Below, one piece after another: positions 8,216-15,909 of a stretch of DNA of 64,000 nucleotides. Under the pieces are notes generated by a model. The model searched no databases. It was not told the DNA's origin and saw only the letters and a list, made by a program, of their open reading frames with translations. Made by a program: the position numbers and the translations under genes. The stretch covers positions 32,219 through 96,218 of the forward strand of contig DATKDI010000049.1 in NCBI GenBank assembly GCA_035512775.1. The letters run 5' to 3'. Positions within the stretch are counted from its first letter, which is position 1. Every line of letters starts with the position of its first letter. The stretch comes from JAJNBA01 sp035512775 (lineage in GTDB: Bacteria; Actinomycetota; UBA4738; HRBIN12).

Positions 8216-8259
8216 TTGACGTAGTGGAGTGTTAGTGGCATAAACGTGGGGCTCAGTGG
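8216..8259 (+). promoter_or_regulatory. mraZ promoter with four phased GTGG repeats (candidate MraZ operator)
   Basis: A -35 TTGACG (8216-8221) and a -10 CATAAA (8239-8244) are separated by 17 bp. GTGG occurs at 8224-8227, 8235-8238, 8246-8249 and 8256-8259, spaced 11, 11 and 10 bp, so all four face one side of the helix. MraZ is known to bind sets of short direct repeats with about 10-bp period in front of its own operon. These repeats cover the spacer, -10 and start region, so binding should repress the dcw operon. Confidence 0.7.
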
Positions 8260-8277
8260 AGGAGAGGGGAGGAAGGC

Positions 8278-8724
8278 GTGGCCGAGCTCCTCGGCACGCA
8301 TAGCTACTCACTCGACCCGAAAGGCAGGGTGTCGTTGCCCGCGAAGTTCCGCGAGGCATTCGACGAAGGCCTCTGGCTCACCATGGGCCAGGACCGGTGC
8401 CTGTATTGCTTCCCCAGGGTCGAATGGGAGCGGCGGAGCAGCGAGGTCGACGCCTTCGCCCTCTCCGACAAGGACGGTCGGGCCTTCTCCCGGCTGTTCT
8501 TCTCTTCGGCGGATGAGGTGAGGCTCGACGGGCAGGGACGCGTGACGATCCCGCAGCGGCTCCGGGAAGCGGTCGGCATCAAGAAGGAGGTCGTGGTCCT
8601 CGGCGTGCGCGAGCGCATGGAGATCTGGGACCGCGGGGAGTTCGAGCGGTACCGCGATGCCCACGCGGTCGCGTACGAGAACGGAGACCTGGAGCCCCGG
8701 GCGCCCGCAGGTCGCGGCACGTAG
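8278..8724 (+). CDS. mraZ: transcriptional regulator MraZ
   Basis: 148 residues from a GTG preceded by GGAGGAAGG. Two AbrB-like SpoVT halves are visible: SYSLDPKGRVSLPAKFREAF near the start and RLDGQGRVTIPQRLREAVG near residue 82. The protein has the usual length and both DNA-contacting loops. It forms ring oligomers in studied species and represses the dcw cluster through direct repeats, which fits the repeats at 8224-8259. It is the first gene of the division cluster. Confidence 0.95.
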   Translation: MAELLGTHSYSLDPKGRVSLPAKFREAFDEGLWLTMGQDRCLYCFPRVEWERRSSEVDAFALSDKDGRAFSRLFFSSADEVRLDGQGRVTIPQRLREAVGIKKEVVVLGVRERMEIWDRGEFERYRDAHAVAYENGDLEPRAPAGRGT

Positions 8725-8793
8725 TCGGGAGCCCGTATCTGGGCACGAGCGCCCGGGCGAGTCGGACCCCACGGACGAACCCTAGGAGGGAAC

Positions 8794-8907
8794 ATGCAGA
8801 CGAAGCTCTCGACGGAGGTGCGACAGAGCCTCTCGCTCCTCGCGATGACGGCGTTGACGCTGCTCGCGTCGATCGGTCTCGGGGTGCTGGCGGGACAGAT
8901 CGGGTGA
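8794..8907 (+). CDS. 37-residue predicted membrane peptide between mraZ and rsmH
   Basis: An ATG at 8794 has an excellent ribosome site (AGGAGGG three bases upstream). The frame encodes 37 residues: a polar N-terminus MQTKLSTEVRQSLSLLAM, a hydrophobic helix rich in L, A, G and T, and the end GVLAGQIG. The TGA at 8905-8907 is one base before the rsmH GTG, so the two are probably translationally coupled. I do not recognise a family. The strong initiation site, single clean membrane segment and tight coupling argue for a real gene rather than chance. Confidence 0.6.
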   Translation: MQTKLSTEVRQSLSLLAMTALTLLASIGLGVLAGQIG

Positions 8908-8908
8908 C

Positions 8909-9796
8909 GTGGCGAACGACGATGCACGGCACGAGCCGGTCATGGTGGCCGAGGTCGTCGACTTCCTGGTCGCCGGGCGGTCGGGGACCGGGGGAAGGGT
9001 CGCCGATATGACGGTGGGCGCCGGCGGCCATGCCGAGGCGCTCCTCGAGGCCGGCGTGGGCAGGGTGATCGGGTTCGATCGCGATGCGGACGCCGTGCGG
9101 ACCGCCCATCAGCGCTTGGCCGGCTACGGCGACCGCTTCACCGCGGTGCATCGACGCTTCTCCCAGGTCGGAGAGGCCGAAACCACGGGGCCGCTGCAAG
9201 GGGTCCTCTTCGACCTGGGAGTGTCGTCGATGCAGTTGGACGAGCCCGCTCGTGGATTCGGGTATCGCGTCGACGGGCCACTCGACATGCGGATGGGTCC
9301 GAGCGACGTGACCGCGGCGGACCTCGTGAACGATCTTCCGGAGCACGAGTTGGCCGATCTGCTTTTCGAGTTCGGGCAGGAGCACCGGTCGCGCCGCATC
9401 GCGCGAGCGATCGTCCGGGCCCGGGACCGAGCTCGCATCGAGACCACCGACCAGCTGGCCGGAGTGGTCGCGGGCGCTGTGGGACGACGTCCGGGGGGCC
9501 CCCACCCCGCGCGTCGTGCGTTCCAAGCGCTCCGTATCGCGGTCAACCGGGAGCTCGAGGAGCTCGCCGCCTCCCTGCCTCGGGCGGTCGGGCTCCTCGG
9601 CCCCGGTGGCCGCGTGGTGGTCCTCTCGTACCACTCGTTGGAGGACGGCATCGTGAAGCGGGCGTTCCGTGACGATGACCGACTCCGTGTGCTGACCAAG
9701 AAGCCGCTGACTCCTTCCGCGGAGGAAATGGCCCGCAACCCACGGGCACGCAGCGCCAAGCTGCGTGCGGCCGAGCGCGTCGAGGAGGCGGCATGA
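8909..9796 (+). CDS. rsmH: 16S rRNA (cytosine1402-N4)-methyltransferase RsmH
   Basis: 295 residues (GTG start). The SAM-binding region GAGGHAEALLEAG follows the N-terminal HEPVMVAEVVDFL, and the family motif DLGVSSMQLDEPARGFGYR is intact, followed by DGPLDMRM. The C-terminal part has VVVLSYHSLEDGIVKRAF and ends near NPRARSAKLR, all typical of MraW/RsmH. It methylates C1402 of 16S rRNA. The stop overlaps the ftsL start by ATGA. Confidence 0.96.
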   Translation: MANDDARHEPVMVAEVVDFLVAGRSGTGGRVADMTVGAGGHAEALLEAGVGRVIGFDRDADAVRTAHQRLAGYGDRFTAVHRRFSQVGEAETTGPLQGVLFDLGVSSMQLDEPARGFGYRVDGPLDMRMGPSDVTAADLVNDLPEHELADLLFEFGQEHRSRRIARAIVRARDRARIETTDQLAGVVAGAVGRRPGGPHPARRAFQALRIAVNRELEELAASLPRAVGLLGPGGRVVVLSYHSLEDGIVKRAFRDDDRLRVLTKKPLTPSAEEMARNPRARSAKLRAAERVEEAA

Positions 9797-10245
9797 GCCT
9801 CCCCGCGCGTGAGGCGGAGGGGTGGACGCCGCCCACCCCGCAGCCCGTCCGACGTCGTGCGGTCACCCCCGCACGCGCGCCCGCGGCGCGCCCGCCGACC
9901 CTCAAGCCTCCCCATCCCCATCGGCGGGCGCGCCGCGAGCATCACTCCGCGTTCTGGATCCTCACCGCGGTGGTCGTCTCCGCCATGGTGGTGGGGCTCG
10001 TGTCTTTGAACGCCATGAGGATCGACGCGGCGTACCGGACCCGGTCGGTGTCCGAGCGCGTCCGGCTGCTGACCGACGAGCGTCGAACCCTCGTCAACGA
10101 TGTCGCGCGACTCTCCTCGCCTTCTCGGATCGGCACGTGGGCGCGCCGGGAGGGCCTCGTGCATCCGGCATCGGGCGACGTGGTGATCCTGCAGGTGCCC
10201 GGGACCGCCGCCTCGTCTTCCTCGAAGGACGAGGTCGGGGAGTGA
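9793..10245 (+). CDS. ftsL: FtsL-like divisome membrane protein
   Basis: 150 residues. A proline- and arginine-rich cytoplasmic tail (1-50) precedes one membrane helix (about 54-74, AFWILTAVVVSAMVVGLVSL) and a short periplasmic coiled-coil-like stretch with TDERRTLVNDVARLSSPSRIG. That topology, the ARREGLV segment and the position between rsmH and ftsI identify it as FtsL, which forms a complex with FtsQ and FtsB and activates FtsWI. The sequence is poorly conserved, so the call rests on topology and context. Confidence 0.82.
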   Translation: MSLPAREAEGWTPPTPQPVRRRAVTPARAPAARPPTLKPPHPHRRARREHHSAFWILTAVVVSAMVVGLVSLNAMRIDAAYRTRSVSERVRLLTDERRTLVNDVARLSSPSRIGTWARREGLVHPASGDVVILQVPGTAASSSSKDEVGE

Positions 10246-11948
10246 AGCGTCCGCCCGCGGGCCGCCTCGTGGCCCTGCTGGGTGCCATGGTGCTGGCGCT
10301 GGTGGGTGTCGTCGCTCGCTTGGTGCTCCTGCAGGTGGGCGATCATCGAGCGCTCGCGGCCCAGGGGCTTCGTCAGCGTGTCCATCCCACGGTTCTTCCG
10401 GCGGAGCGCGGCGCGATCGTCGATCGGACCGGCGTGCCGCTCGCGATCACCCTGGAGGCGCGCGACATCTACGCGGATCCTCGCTACGTGACCGACCCGG
10501 TCGGTGAGGCCGCGAAGGTCGCGCGGATCCTGGACCTGCGGGCCCGAGACGTCGAGCGCCGGCTGCGGACGCCCGACGCCACGTTCGTCTACCTCGATCG
10601 ACAGGTGGACGTGCGGGTCGCGGATCGACTCGAAGCCCTCGGACTGCCGGGGATCGGGTTCCTCGAGGTGCCGAAGCGCTACTACCCGGCCGGCGAGCTC
10701 GCGCCCCAGGTCCTCGGGTTCGTCGGCGTCGATGCGACCGGGCTGGCAGGCCTCGAGTTCGCGTACGAGGACATCCTCGCGGGCACACCTGGGACGCGCA
10801 CCGTCGAGTTGTCGGCCGACGGACTGCCGATCGCGAGCGGGATCGAGATCTTGGAGCCGGCGATCGCCGGCAGGACGCTCGTTACCACGCTCGATCGGGA
10901 GGTGCAGTACTTGGCACAGGAGGCGCTCCGCAGGGCCGTGAGGCAGAACCACGCCAAGGGTGGAACGATCGTCGTGATGGACGCCCGCACCGGGGACATC
11001 TCCGCGATGGCCAGCTACCCGTGGTTCGATCCGAACGACTTCGAGCGCGCCGACCGCGAAGCGGTACGGAACCGAGCGGTGACCGACATGTTCGAGCCAG
11101 GATCCGTGAACAAGGTCGTGACGGCGGCCGCTGCGCTCGAGAGCGGGTCCGTGGGCGTGCGCGAGATCTTCCAGGTGCCGTGGTGGATGCGGGTGGGGGG
11201 ATACACCGTGAACGACTCGCACCCTCATCAGGTCCAGCCGATGACGCTGGGCGACATCGTGGCCCATTCCAGCAACATCGGATCCGCGATGGTGGCCGAG
11301 CGTGTCGGCAGCGCCGAGCTCGCCTCGGTCCTCGCGCGCTTCGGCTACGGGAGTCCGACGGGCGTCGGGTTCCCAGGGGAGGCGGGCGGTGTCGTGCCCG
11401 ACCTCCTGAACTGGACGGACATCACCCGCGCCACCGTGGCGTACGGCCAAGGCATCTCGATGACCCCGCTACAGATGGCCGCCGTGTACGCGACGGTGGC
11501 GAACGGTGGGGTGTGGGTGCAACCTCGCCTCGTTCGTGGGACCTCGGAGCCCGACGGGCAACTGGACGTCGCACCCCGCTCCGAGCCGCACCGCGTCCTG
11601 TCCGAGGACACCGCGAGGATGCTCACGCGGATGCTCGCGTCGGTCGTGGAGACGGGGACCGGGGGCGCGGCGCAGATCCCCGGGTACCAGGTGGCCGGGA
11701 AGACGGGCACGGCCCGGAAGCTGGTCGACGGCCGGTACATCCGACGGTACATGGCCTCATTCGTGGGGTTCCTGCCGGCCTCGGATCCCCGTGTGGTCAT
11801 CGTGGTATCGATCGACGAGCCTCGCACCGTCTACGGCGGGGTCGCGGCGGCCCCGGTGTTCTCCGAGATCGCGCGCCACGTGATCCAGCGGCTCGCGATC
11901 CCGGCCGCACCCCCCGTGCGTCTCCCCCCGTTCGCCTCCGATCTCTGA
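10242..11948 (+). CDS. ftsI: peptidoglycan D,D-transpeptidase FtsI (PBP3)
   Basis: 568 residues from a GTG overlapping the ftsL stop (GTGA). One N-terminal membrane helix (about 9-30), a pedestal domain, then the transpeptidase domain with all three motifs: SVNK (catalytic S288, K291), SSN (343-345) and KTG (487-489). This is the septal crosslinking enzyme that works with FtsW. There is no PASTA domain. The length is normal for FtsI. Confidence 0.95.
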   Translation: MKRPPAGRLVALLGAMVLALVGVVARLVLLQVGDHRALAAQGLRQRVHPTVLPAERGAIVDRTGVPLAITLEARDIYADPRYVTDPVGEAAKVARILDLRARDVERRLRTPDATFVYLDRQVDVRVADRLEALGLPGIGFLEVPKRYYPAGELAPQVLGFVGVDATGLAGLEFAYEDILAGTPGTRTVELSADGLPIASGIEILEPAIAGRTLVTTLDREVQYLAQEALRRAVRQNHAKGGTIVVMDARTGDISAMASYPWFDPNDFERADREAVRNRAVTDMFEPGSVNKVVTAAAALESGSVGVREIFQVPWWMRVGGYTVNDSHPHQVQPMTLGDIVAHSSNIGSAMVAERVGSAELASVLARFGYGSPTGVGFPGEAGGVVPDLLNWTDITRATVAYGQGISMTPLQMAAVYATVANGGVWVQPRLVRGTSEPDGQLDVAPRSEPHRVLSEDTARMLTRMLASVVETGTGGAAQIPGYQVAGKTGTARKLVDGRYIRRYMASFVGFLPASDPRVVIVVSIDEPRTVYGGVAAAPVFSEIARHVIQRLAIPAAPPVRLPPFASDL

Positions 11949-11976
11949 GGCTGCCGGTCCCGCGACCGAGCCCCGG

Positions 11977-11982
11977 TACGCT
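11977..11982 (+). promoter_or_regulatory. internal leaderless promoter before murE
   Basis: TACGCT lies eight bases before the murE GTG at 11991. The 42-bp ftsI-murE gap is one of the few non-overlapping junctions inside the dcw operon, and there is no Shine-Dalgarno sequence. Together this suggests a second transcription start whose mRNA begins at the start codon. Confidence 0.5.
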
Positions 11983-11990
11983 GGACGGCG

Positions 11991-13451
11991 GTGAGACGTC
12001 TTCCCCACGTGCCGCTGTCCGCGGTCGCGGCCGCCGTGCCCGGCGCCGAGATCCGCGGTGACGCAAGCATCCAGGTCGGCGAGGCCACGTTCGACTCTCG
12101 TCAGGTCGTTTCGGGTGCCCTCTTCTTCTGCGTACCGGGCGCCCGGGCCGACGGACACGACTTCGCCGGCGACGCGGCTCGTTCGGGGGCAGCAGCGCTG
12201 GTGGTGGAGCGGTGGCTCGACCTCGACCTTGCGCAGGTCGTGGTCCCGTCCGCTCGGGGGACGATGGGGCCGATGTCGGCGGTGGTGTTCGGCGAGCCGG
12301 CGCACTCGCTCACGATCGTGGGGGTGACCGGCACCAACGGCAAGACGACGGTGGTCCACCTGCTCGACGCGGTGCTCCGGGCCGCCGGGCAGCGCACCGG
12401 GGCGATCGGCACGGTCGGCGCGCACGTGGCGGGAGACCCGATCCCGGTCGCGCGGACGACTCCCGAAGCGCCCGACCTCCAGCGCCTGCTCGCCCGGATG
12501 CGGGATGACGGCGTCACGACCGTGGCCATGGAGGTGTCGTCGCATGCGCTCGATCAGGGTCGGGTCGGCGGGGTGGTCTTCGACGCGGCCGTGTTCACCA
12601 ACCTCTCGCAGGATCACCTCGACCATCACGGCTCGATGGAGTCTTATTTCGAGGCGAAGGCGTCCTTGTTCGCGCCCGGGCGAACCGAGCACGCGCTGGT
12701 GAACCTCGACGATCCGTGGGGAAGGCGACTCCTCGACGTCGCGGTGCCGATCACCACGTACGGGCTCGATCCGGGAGCCGACGTCCGCGCGGAGGACGTT
12801 CGGGCGACGGTGGACGGCCTGACGTTCCGGGTGGGCGACCGCGAGGTCACGAGTTTGCTCCGGGGCGCGTTCAACGTGTCGAACTGCCTCGCCGCGATCG
12901 CGTCCTCCGGGGTGATCGGCGTGGACACGGAGGACGCGATCCGGGGCGTGGCGAGCGCCGGGCAGGTGGCGGGACGGATGGAGCCCGTGGGCCCTGGGCA
13001 GGATTTCCTGGTGGTGGTGGATTACGCGCACACGCCGGATAGCATCCGAACAGTGCTTGCCGCGGCACGCCCGTTGGCGACGGGCCGGGTGATCGTCGTC
13101 TTCGGTTGCGGTGGTGACCGTGACCGCGCGAAGCGGTTCCCGATGGGAGCTGCGGCAACGGAGGGAGCTGATCTCACGGTCATCACCACCGACAATCCAC
13201 GCTCCGAGGACCCCACCGACATCATCGCCGATGTCGAGCGGGGGGCCGCAGCAAGCGGCGGACGCTACGTCGTCGAACCCGATCGTCGTTCGGCGATCCG
13301 GCTCGCCCTGGGCGACGCGCGTCCCGGAGACGTCGTCGTCGTCGCCGGGAAGGGCCACGAGTCGGAGCAGGAGCTGGCCGGCCGATCCGTCCCGTTCGAC
13401 GACCGCGTCGTCGTCCGTGAGGAGCTCGAGGCCTTGGGGGGGTCCGAGTGA
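11991..13451 (+). CDS. murE: UDP-MurNAc-tripeptide synthetase MurE
   Basis: 486 residues. The ATP loop is GVTGTNGKTT (111-120), with TTPEAPDL and EVSSHALDQGRV following. DNPR at 401-404 is the motif that selects meso-diaminopimelate, so the peptidoglycan is probably of the DAP type rather than lysine type. KGHESEQ near the end is also typical. The enzyme adds the third amino acid to UDP-MurNAc-Ala-Glu in the cytoplasm. The start is a GTG behind a probable leaderless promoter; its stop overlaps murF (GTGA). Confidence 0.95.
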   Translation: MRRLPHVPLSAVAAAVPGAEIRGDASIQVGEATFDSRQVVSGALFFCVPGARADGHDFAGDAARSGAAALVVERWLDLDLAQVVVPSARGTMGPMSAVVFGEPAHSLTIVGVTGTNGKTTVVHLLDAVLRAAGQRTGAIGTVGAHVAGDPIPVARTTPEAPDLQRLLARMRDDGVTTVAMEVSSHALDQGRVGGVVFDAAVFTNLSQDHLDHHGSMESYFEAKASLFAPGRTEHALVNLDDPWGRRLLDVAVPITTYGLDPGADVRAEDVRATVDGLTFRVGDREVTSLLRGAFNVSNCLAAIASSGVIGVDTEDAIRGVASAGQVAGRMEPVGPGQDFLVVVDYAHTPDSIRTVLAAARPLATGRVIVVFGCGGDRDRAKRFPMGAAATEGADLTVITTDNPRSEDPTDIIADVERGAAASGGRYVVEPDRRSAIRLALGDARPGDVVVVAGKGHESEQELAGRSVPFDDRVVVREELEALGGSE

Positions 13452-14830
13452 GGCCACGGCGGCTGGCTGAGGTGGCGATCGCCGTGGAGGGGTCGGTCGA
13501 GGGCGACGACGTCGAGGTGCGGTCGGTGACGACGGACTCGCGCGACGTGGTTGCCGGCGCACTGTTCGTCGCACTGTCGGGGGAGCACACGGACGGTCAT
13601 CGTTTCGTGGACCAGGCGTTCGCCGGTGGCGCGGTGGCGGCGATGATCGATGGGTCGGGGAGCGTGGCGAACGACGCCGACGACCCGGACAGACCCGTGG
13701 TGCGGGTGGGTTCGACGGCCGAGGCGTTGCTGCGCTTGGCCGCCGACGAGCGCAACTCGATGACGGCGACCGTCGTCGGCGTCACGGGCGCGAACGGCAA
13801 GACCTCCACGAAGGATCTCGCGGTCGCGGTCGCGCAGACCCGGTTCCGAGTGCACGCCAGCCCGGGCTCGTTCAACAACGAGATCGGGCTGCCGATGACC
13901 CTGCTCGGCGCACCTCCCGACGCCGAGGTGCTCGTCGTGGAGATGGGCGCGCGACGTCTCGGCGACGTGAAGCTCCTGTCGGGGGTCGCCCGACCCGACA
14001 TCGTCGTGGTGACGAACGTGGGCGTCGCCCACATGGAGGTCTTCGGATCGTGGGGGTCGATCGTCGAGGCGTCCGCCGAGCCGATCGATGCGCTCGGTCC
14101 CGACGGGCTGGCGATCTTGAACGCGGACGATCCCGTCGTCATCGCGTACGGGGATCGGTGCCCGGGCCGGGTGGTGACCTTCGGCACCCGCCCCGACGCC
14201 GACGTGCGAGCCCACGACGTCGCGCTGGGTCCCGACGGGCGGGCGTCGTTCCGGCTCGTCTCCGATGGCGCGGAGACCGAGGTGACGTTGGCGGTGCCGG
14301 GCGAGCACATGGTCTCGAACGCACTTGCGGCCGTGGCCGTCGGCCTCGAGTTGGGCATCCCCCTCTTGGAAGTCGGCCCTGCGCTCGCGCAGGCGGGCGT
14401 GTCCCGCTGGCGGATGGAGACGTTCTCGACGGCGGACGAGATCCGGGTCCTGAACGATGCGTACAACGCGAACCCAGAGTCCACCGCCGCGGCGATCCGG
14501 ACCGCGCGGTGGATGGCAGGCGAGGGTCGCCTCATCGCGGTGCTCGGCGAGATGGCGGAGCTCGGCGCCATCTCGGAAGAAGAGCACGACCGGGTGGGGG
14601 AACTGGCGGCCCGGATCCGGGTCGACCGACTGCTCACGGTGGGGGAGACCGCGCGCACGATCGCGCGCGCGGCCATCCGGGAAGGCATGGAGCCGAACGA
14701 CGTCGCGAGCTACGACAACCCCTCCGCGGCGCTCGACGACGTTCGGCGCTCCGCGGTTCCCGGTGACCTGGTCCTCTTCAAGGGGTCACGGGTGGCCGGG
14801 CTGGAGACCCTGGCGGAGGCCCTGCGGTGA
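13448..14830 (+). CDS. murF: UDP-MurNAc-pentapeptide synthetase MurF
   Basis: 460 residues (GTG start). Motifs in order: TTDSRDVVAGALFVAL, the ATP loop GVTGANGKTSTKD near 112-124, SFNNEIGLP, EMGARRLGD, and the Mur ligase C-terminal NDAYNANPES with AVLGEMAELG. It adds D-Ala-D-Ala to the UDP-MurNAc tripeptide. The ends overlap murE and mraY by GTGA, which indicates translational coupling. Confidence 0.95.
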   Translation: MRPRRLAEVAIAVEGSVEGDDVEVRSVTTDSRDVVAGALFVALSGEHTDGHRFVDQAFAGGAVAAMIDGSGSVANDADDPDRPVVRVGSTAEALLRLAADERNSMTATVVGVTGANGKTSTKDLAVAVAQTRFRVHASPGSFNNEIGLPMTLLGAPPDAEVLVVEMGARRLGDVKLLSGVARPDIVVVTNVGVAHMEVFGSWGSIVEASAEPIDALGPDGLAILNADDPVVIAYGDRCPGRVVTFGTRPDADVRAHDVALGPDGRASFRLVSDGAETEVTLAVPGEHMVSNALAAVAVGLELGIPLLEVGPALAQAGVSRWRMETFSTADEIRVLNDAYNANPESTAAAIRTARWMAGEGRLIAVLGEMAELGAISEEEHDRVGELAARIRVDRLLTVGETARTIARAAIREGMEPNDVASYDNPSAALDDVRRSAVPGDLVLFKGSRVAGLETLAEALR

Positions 14831-15909
14831 TCCCGATCCTCGTGGCGGGCGCGGTCGGTCTGGCGGTGACGCTCCTCGGGACCCCGGTCGCAATCCGGGT
14901 CTTCCGTGTCTGGGGGTGGGGTCAGCGGATCCGCGAGGACGGTCCACATACCCACTTCGAGAAGGTCGGCACGCCCACGATGGGCGGGATCGTGATGCTC
15001 GTGGCGCTCGTCGTCGCGTACCTCGCGACACGGCCCACGATCGCCGCAGGGATCACGTTCAGCCCCGCAGGACTCGCGCTGATCCTCGCCGCGGTGGGGT
15101 TCGGGCTCGTGGGCTTCGTCGACGACTTCCTGAAGGTCCGACGGAAGCGATCCCTCGGTCTGTCGAAGACGCAGAAGTTCTTGGGAACCGCCCTCGTGTC
15201 GATGCTCTTCGCGCTCGTCGTTGTCGCGTTCTCCGGAGATACCGGCACGTCGACGAGCCTCTCGTTCGTCCGGCCGACGGCGCTGGATCTCGGGGTGTTC
15301 TTCTACGTGTGGGTGTTCGTGGTGCTGACGTCCTCCTCGCACGCGGTGAACCTGACCGACGGACTCGACGGGCTCGCGGCCGGTTCCTCGATCCTCGTCC
15401 TCGCGGGGTACGTGTTCATCGCCTTCTGGCAGTTCCGCCACACCTGCGCCGATGGCCTCACCGCCGCGGCGTTGAAGGCGTGTTACGAGGGCGTCGACCT
15501 CCTCGCGATGCAGGACACCGCGATCATCGCGGCGGCGATGATGGGCGCCGCGATGGGCTTCCTGTGGTGGAACGCCGCCCCCGCGCGCATCTTCATGGGT
15601 GACACGGGCGCGCTGGCGCTGGGGGGTCTGTTCGGCGCCATGGCGATCACGACGAACACGCAGATGCTGCTGATCATCCTCGGCGGCCTCTACGTCATCG
15701 AGACGATGTCGGTGATCATCCAGGTGATCTCGTTCCGGGGGTTCGGGCGACGGATCTTCCGGATGTCGCCGATCCATCATCACTTCGAGCTCGCCGGTTG
15801 GCCCGAGTTCACTGTGATCGTGCGGTTCTGGATCATCGCCGGGCTCTGTGTCGCGGTCGGGCTCGGCGTGTTCTACGCGGACTTCATCGCCCGAGGAGGA
15901 CTCGATTGA
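14827..15909 (+). CDS. mraY: phospho-MurNAc-pentapeptide translocase MraY
   Basis: 360 residues with about ten membrane helices. Conserved loops are present: KVGTPTMGGIV, GFVDDFLKVRRKRSLGL, NLTDGLDGLAAG, and the C-terminal RIFRMSPIHHHFEL. It links UDP-MurNAc-pentapeptide to undecaprenyl phosphate to make lipid I. The gene starts at a GTG overlapping the murF stop and ends overlapping murD at TTGA. Confidence 0.96.
   Translation: MIPILVAGAVGLAVTLLGTPVAIRVFRVWGWGQRIREDGPHTHFEKVGTPTMGGIVMLVALVVAYLATRPTIAAGITFSPAGLALILAAVGFGLVGFVDDFLKVRRKRSLGLSKTQKFLGTALVSMLFALVVVAFSGDTGTSTSLSFVRPTALDLGVFFYVWVFVVLTSSSHAVNLTDGLDGLAAGSSILVLAGYVFIAFWQFRHTCADGLTAAALKACYEGVDLLAMQDTAIIAAAMMGAAMGFLWWNAAPARIFMGDTGALALGGLFGAMAITTNTQMLLIILGGLYVIETMSVIIQVISFRGFGRRIFRMSPIHHHFELAGWPEFTVIVRFWIIAGLCVAVGLGVFYADFIARGGLD

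Noticed and set aside
11757..13574. Large minus-strand open frame opposite ftsI and murE
   Set aside because: The plus-strand proteins have all family motifs; the antisense frame has none.
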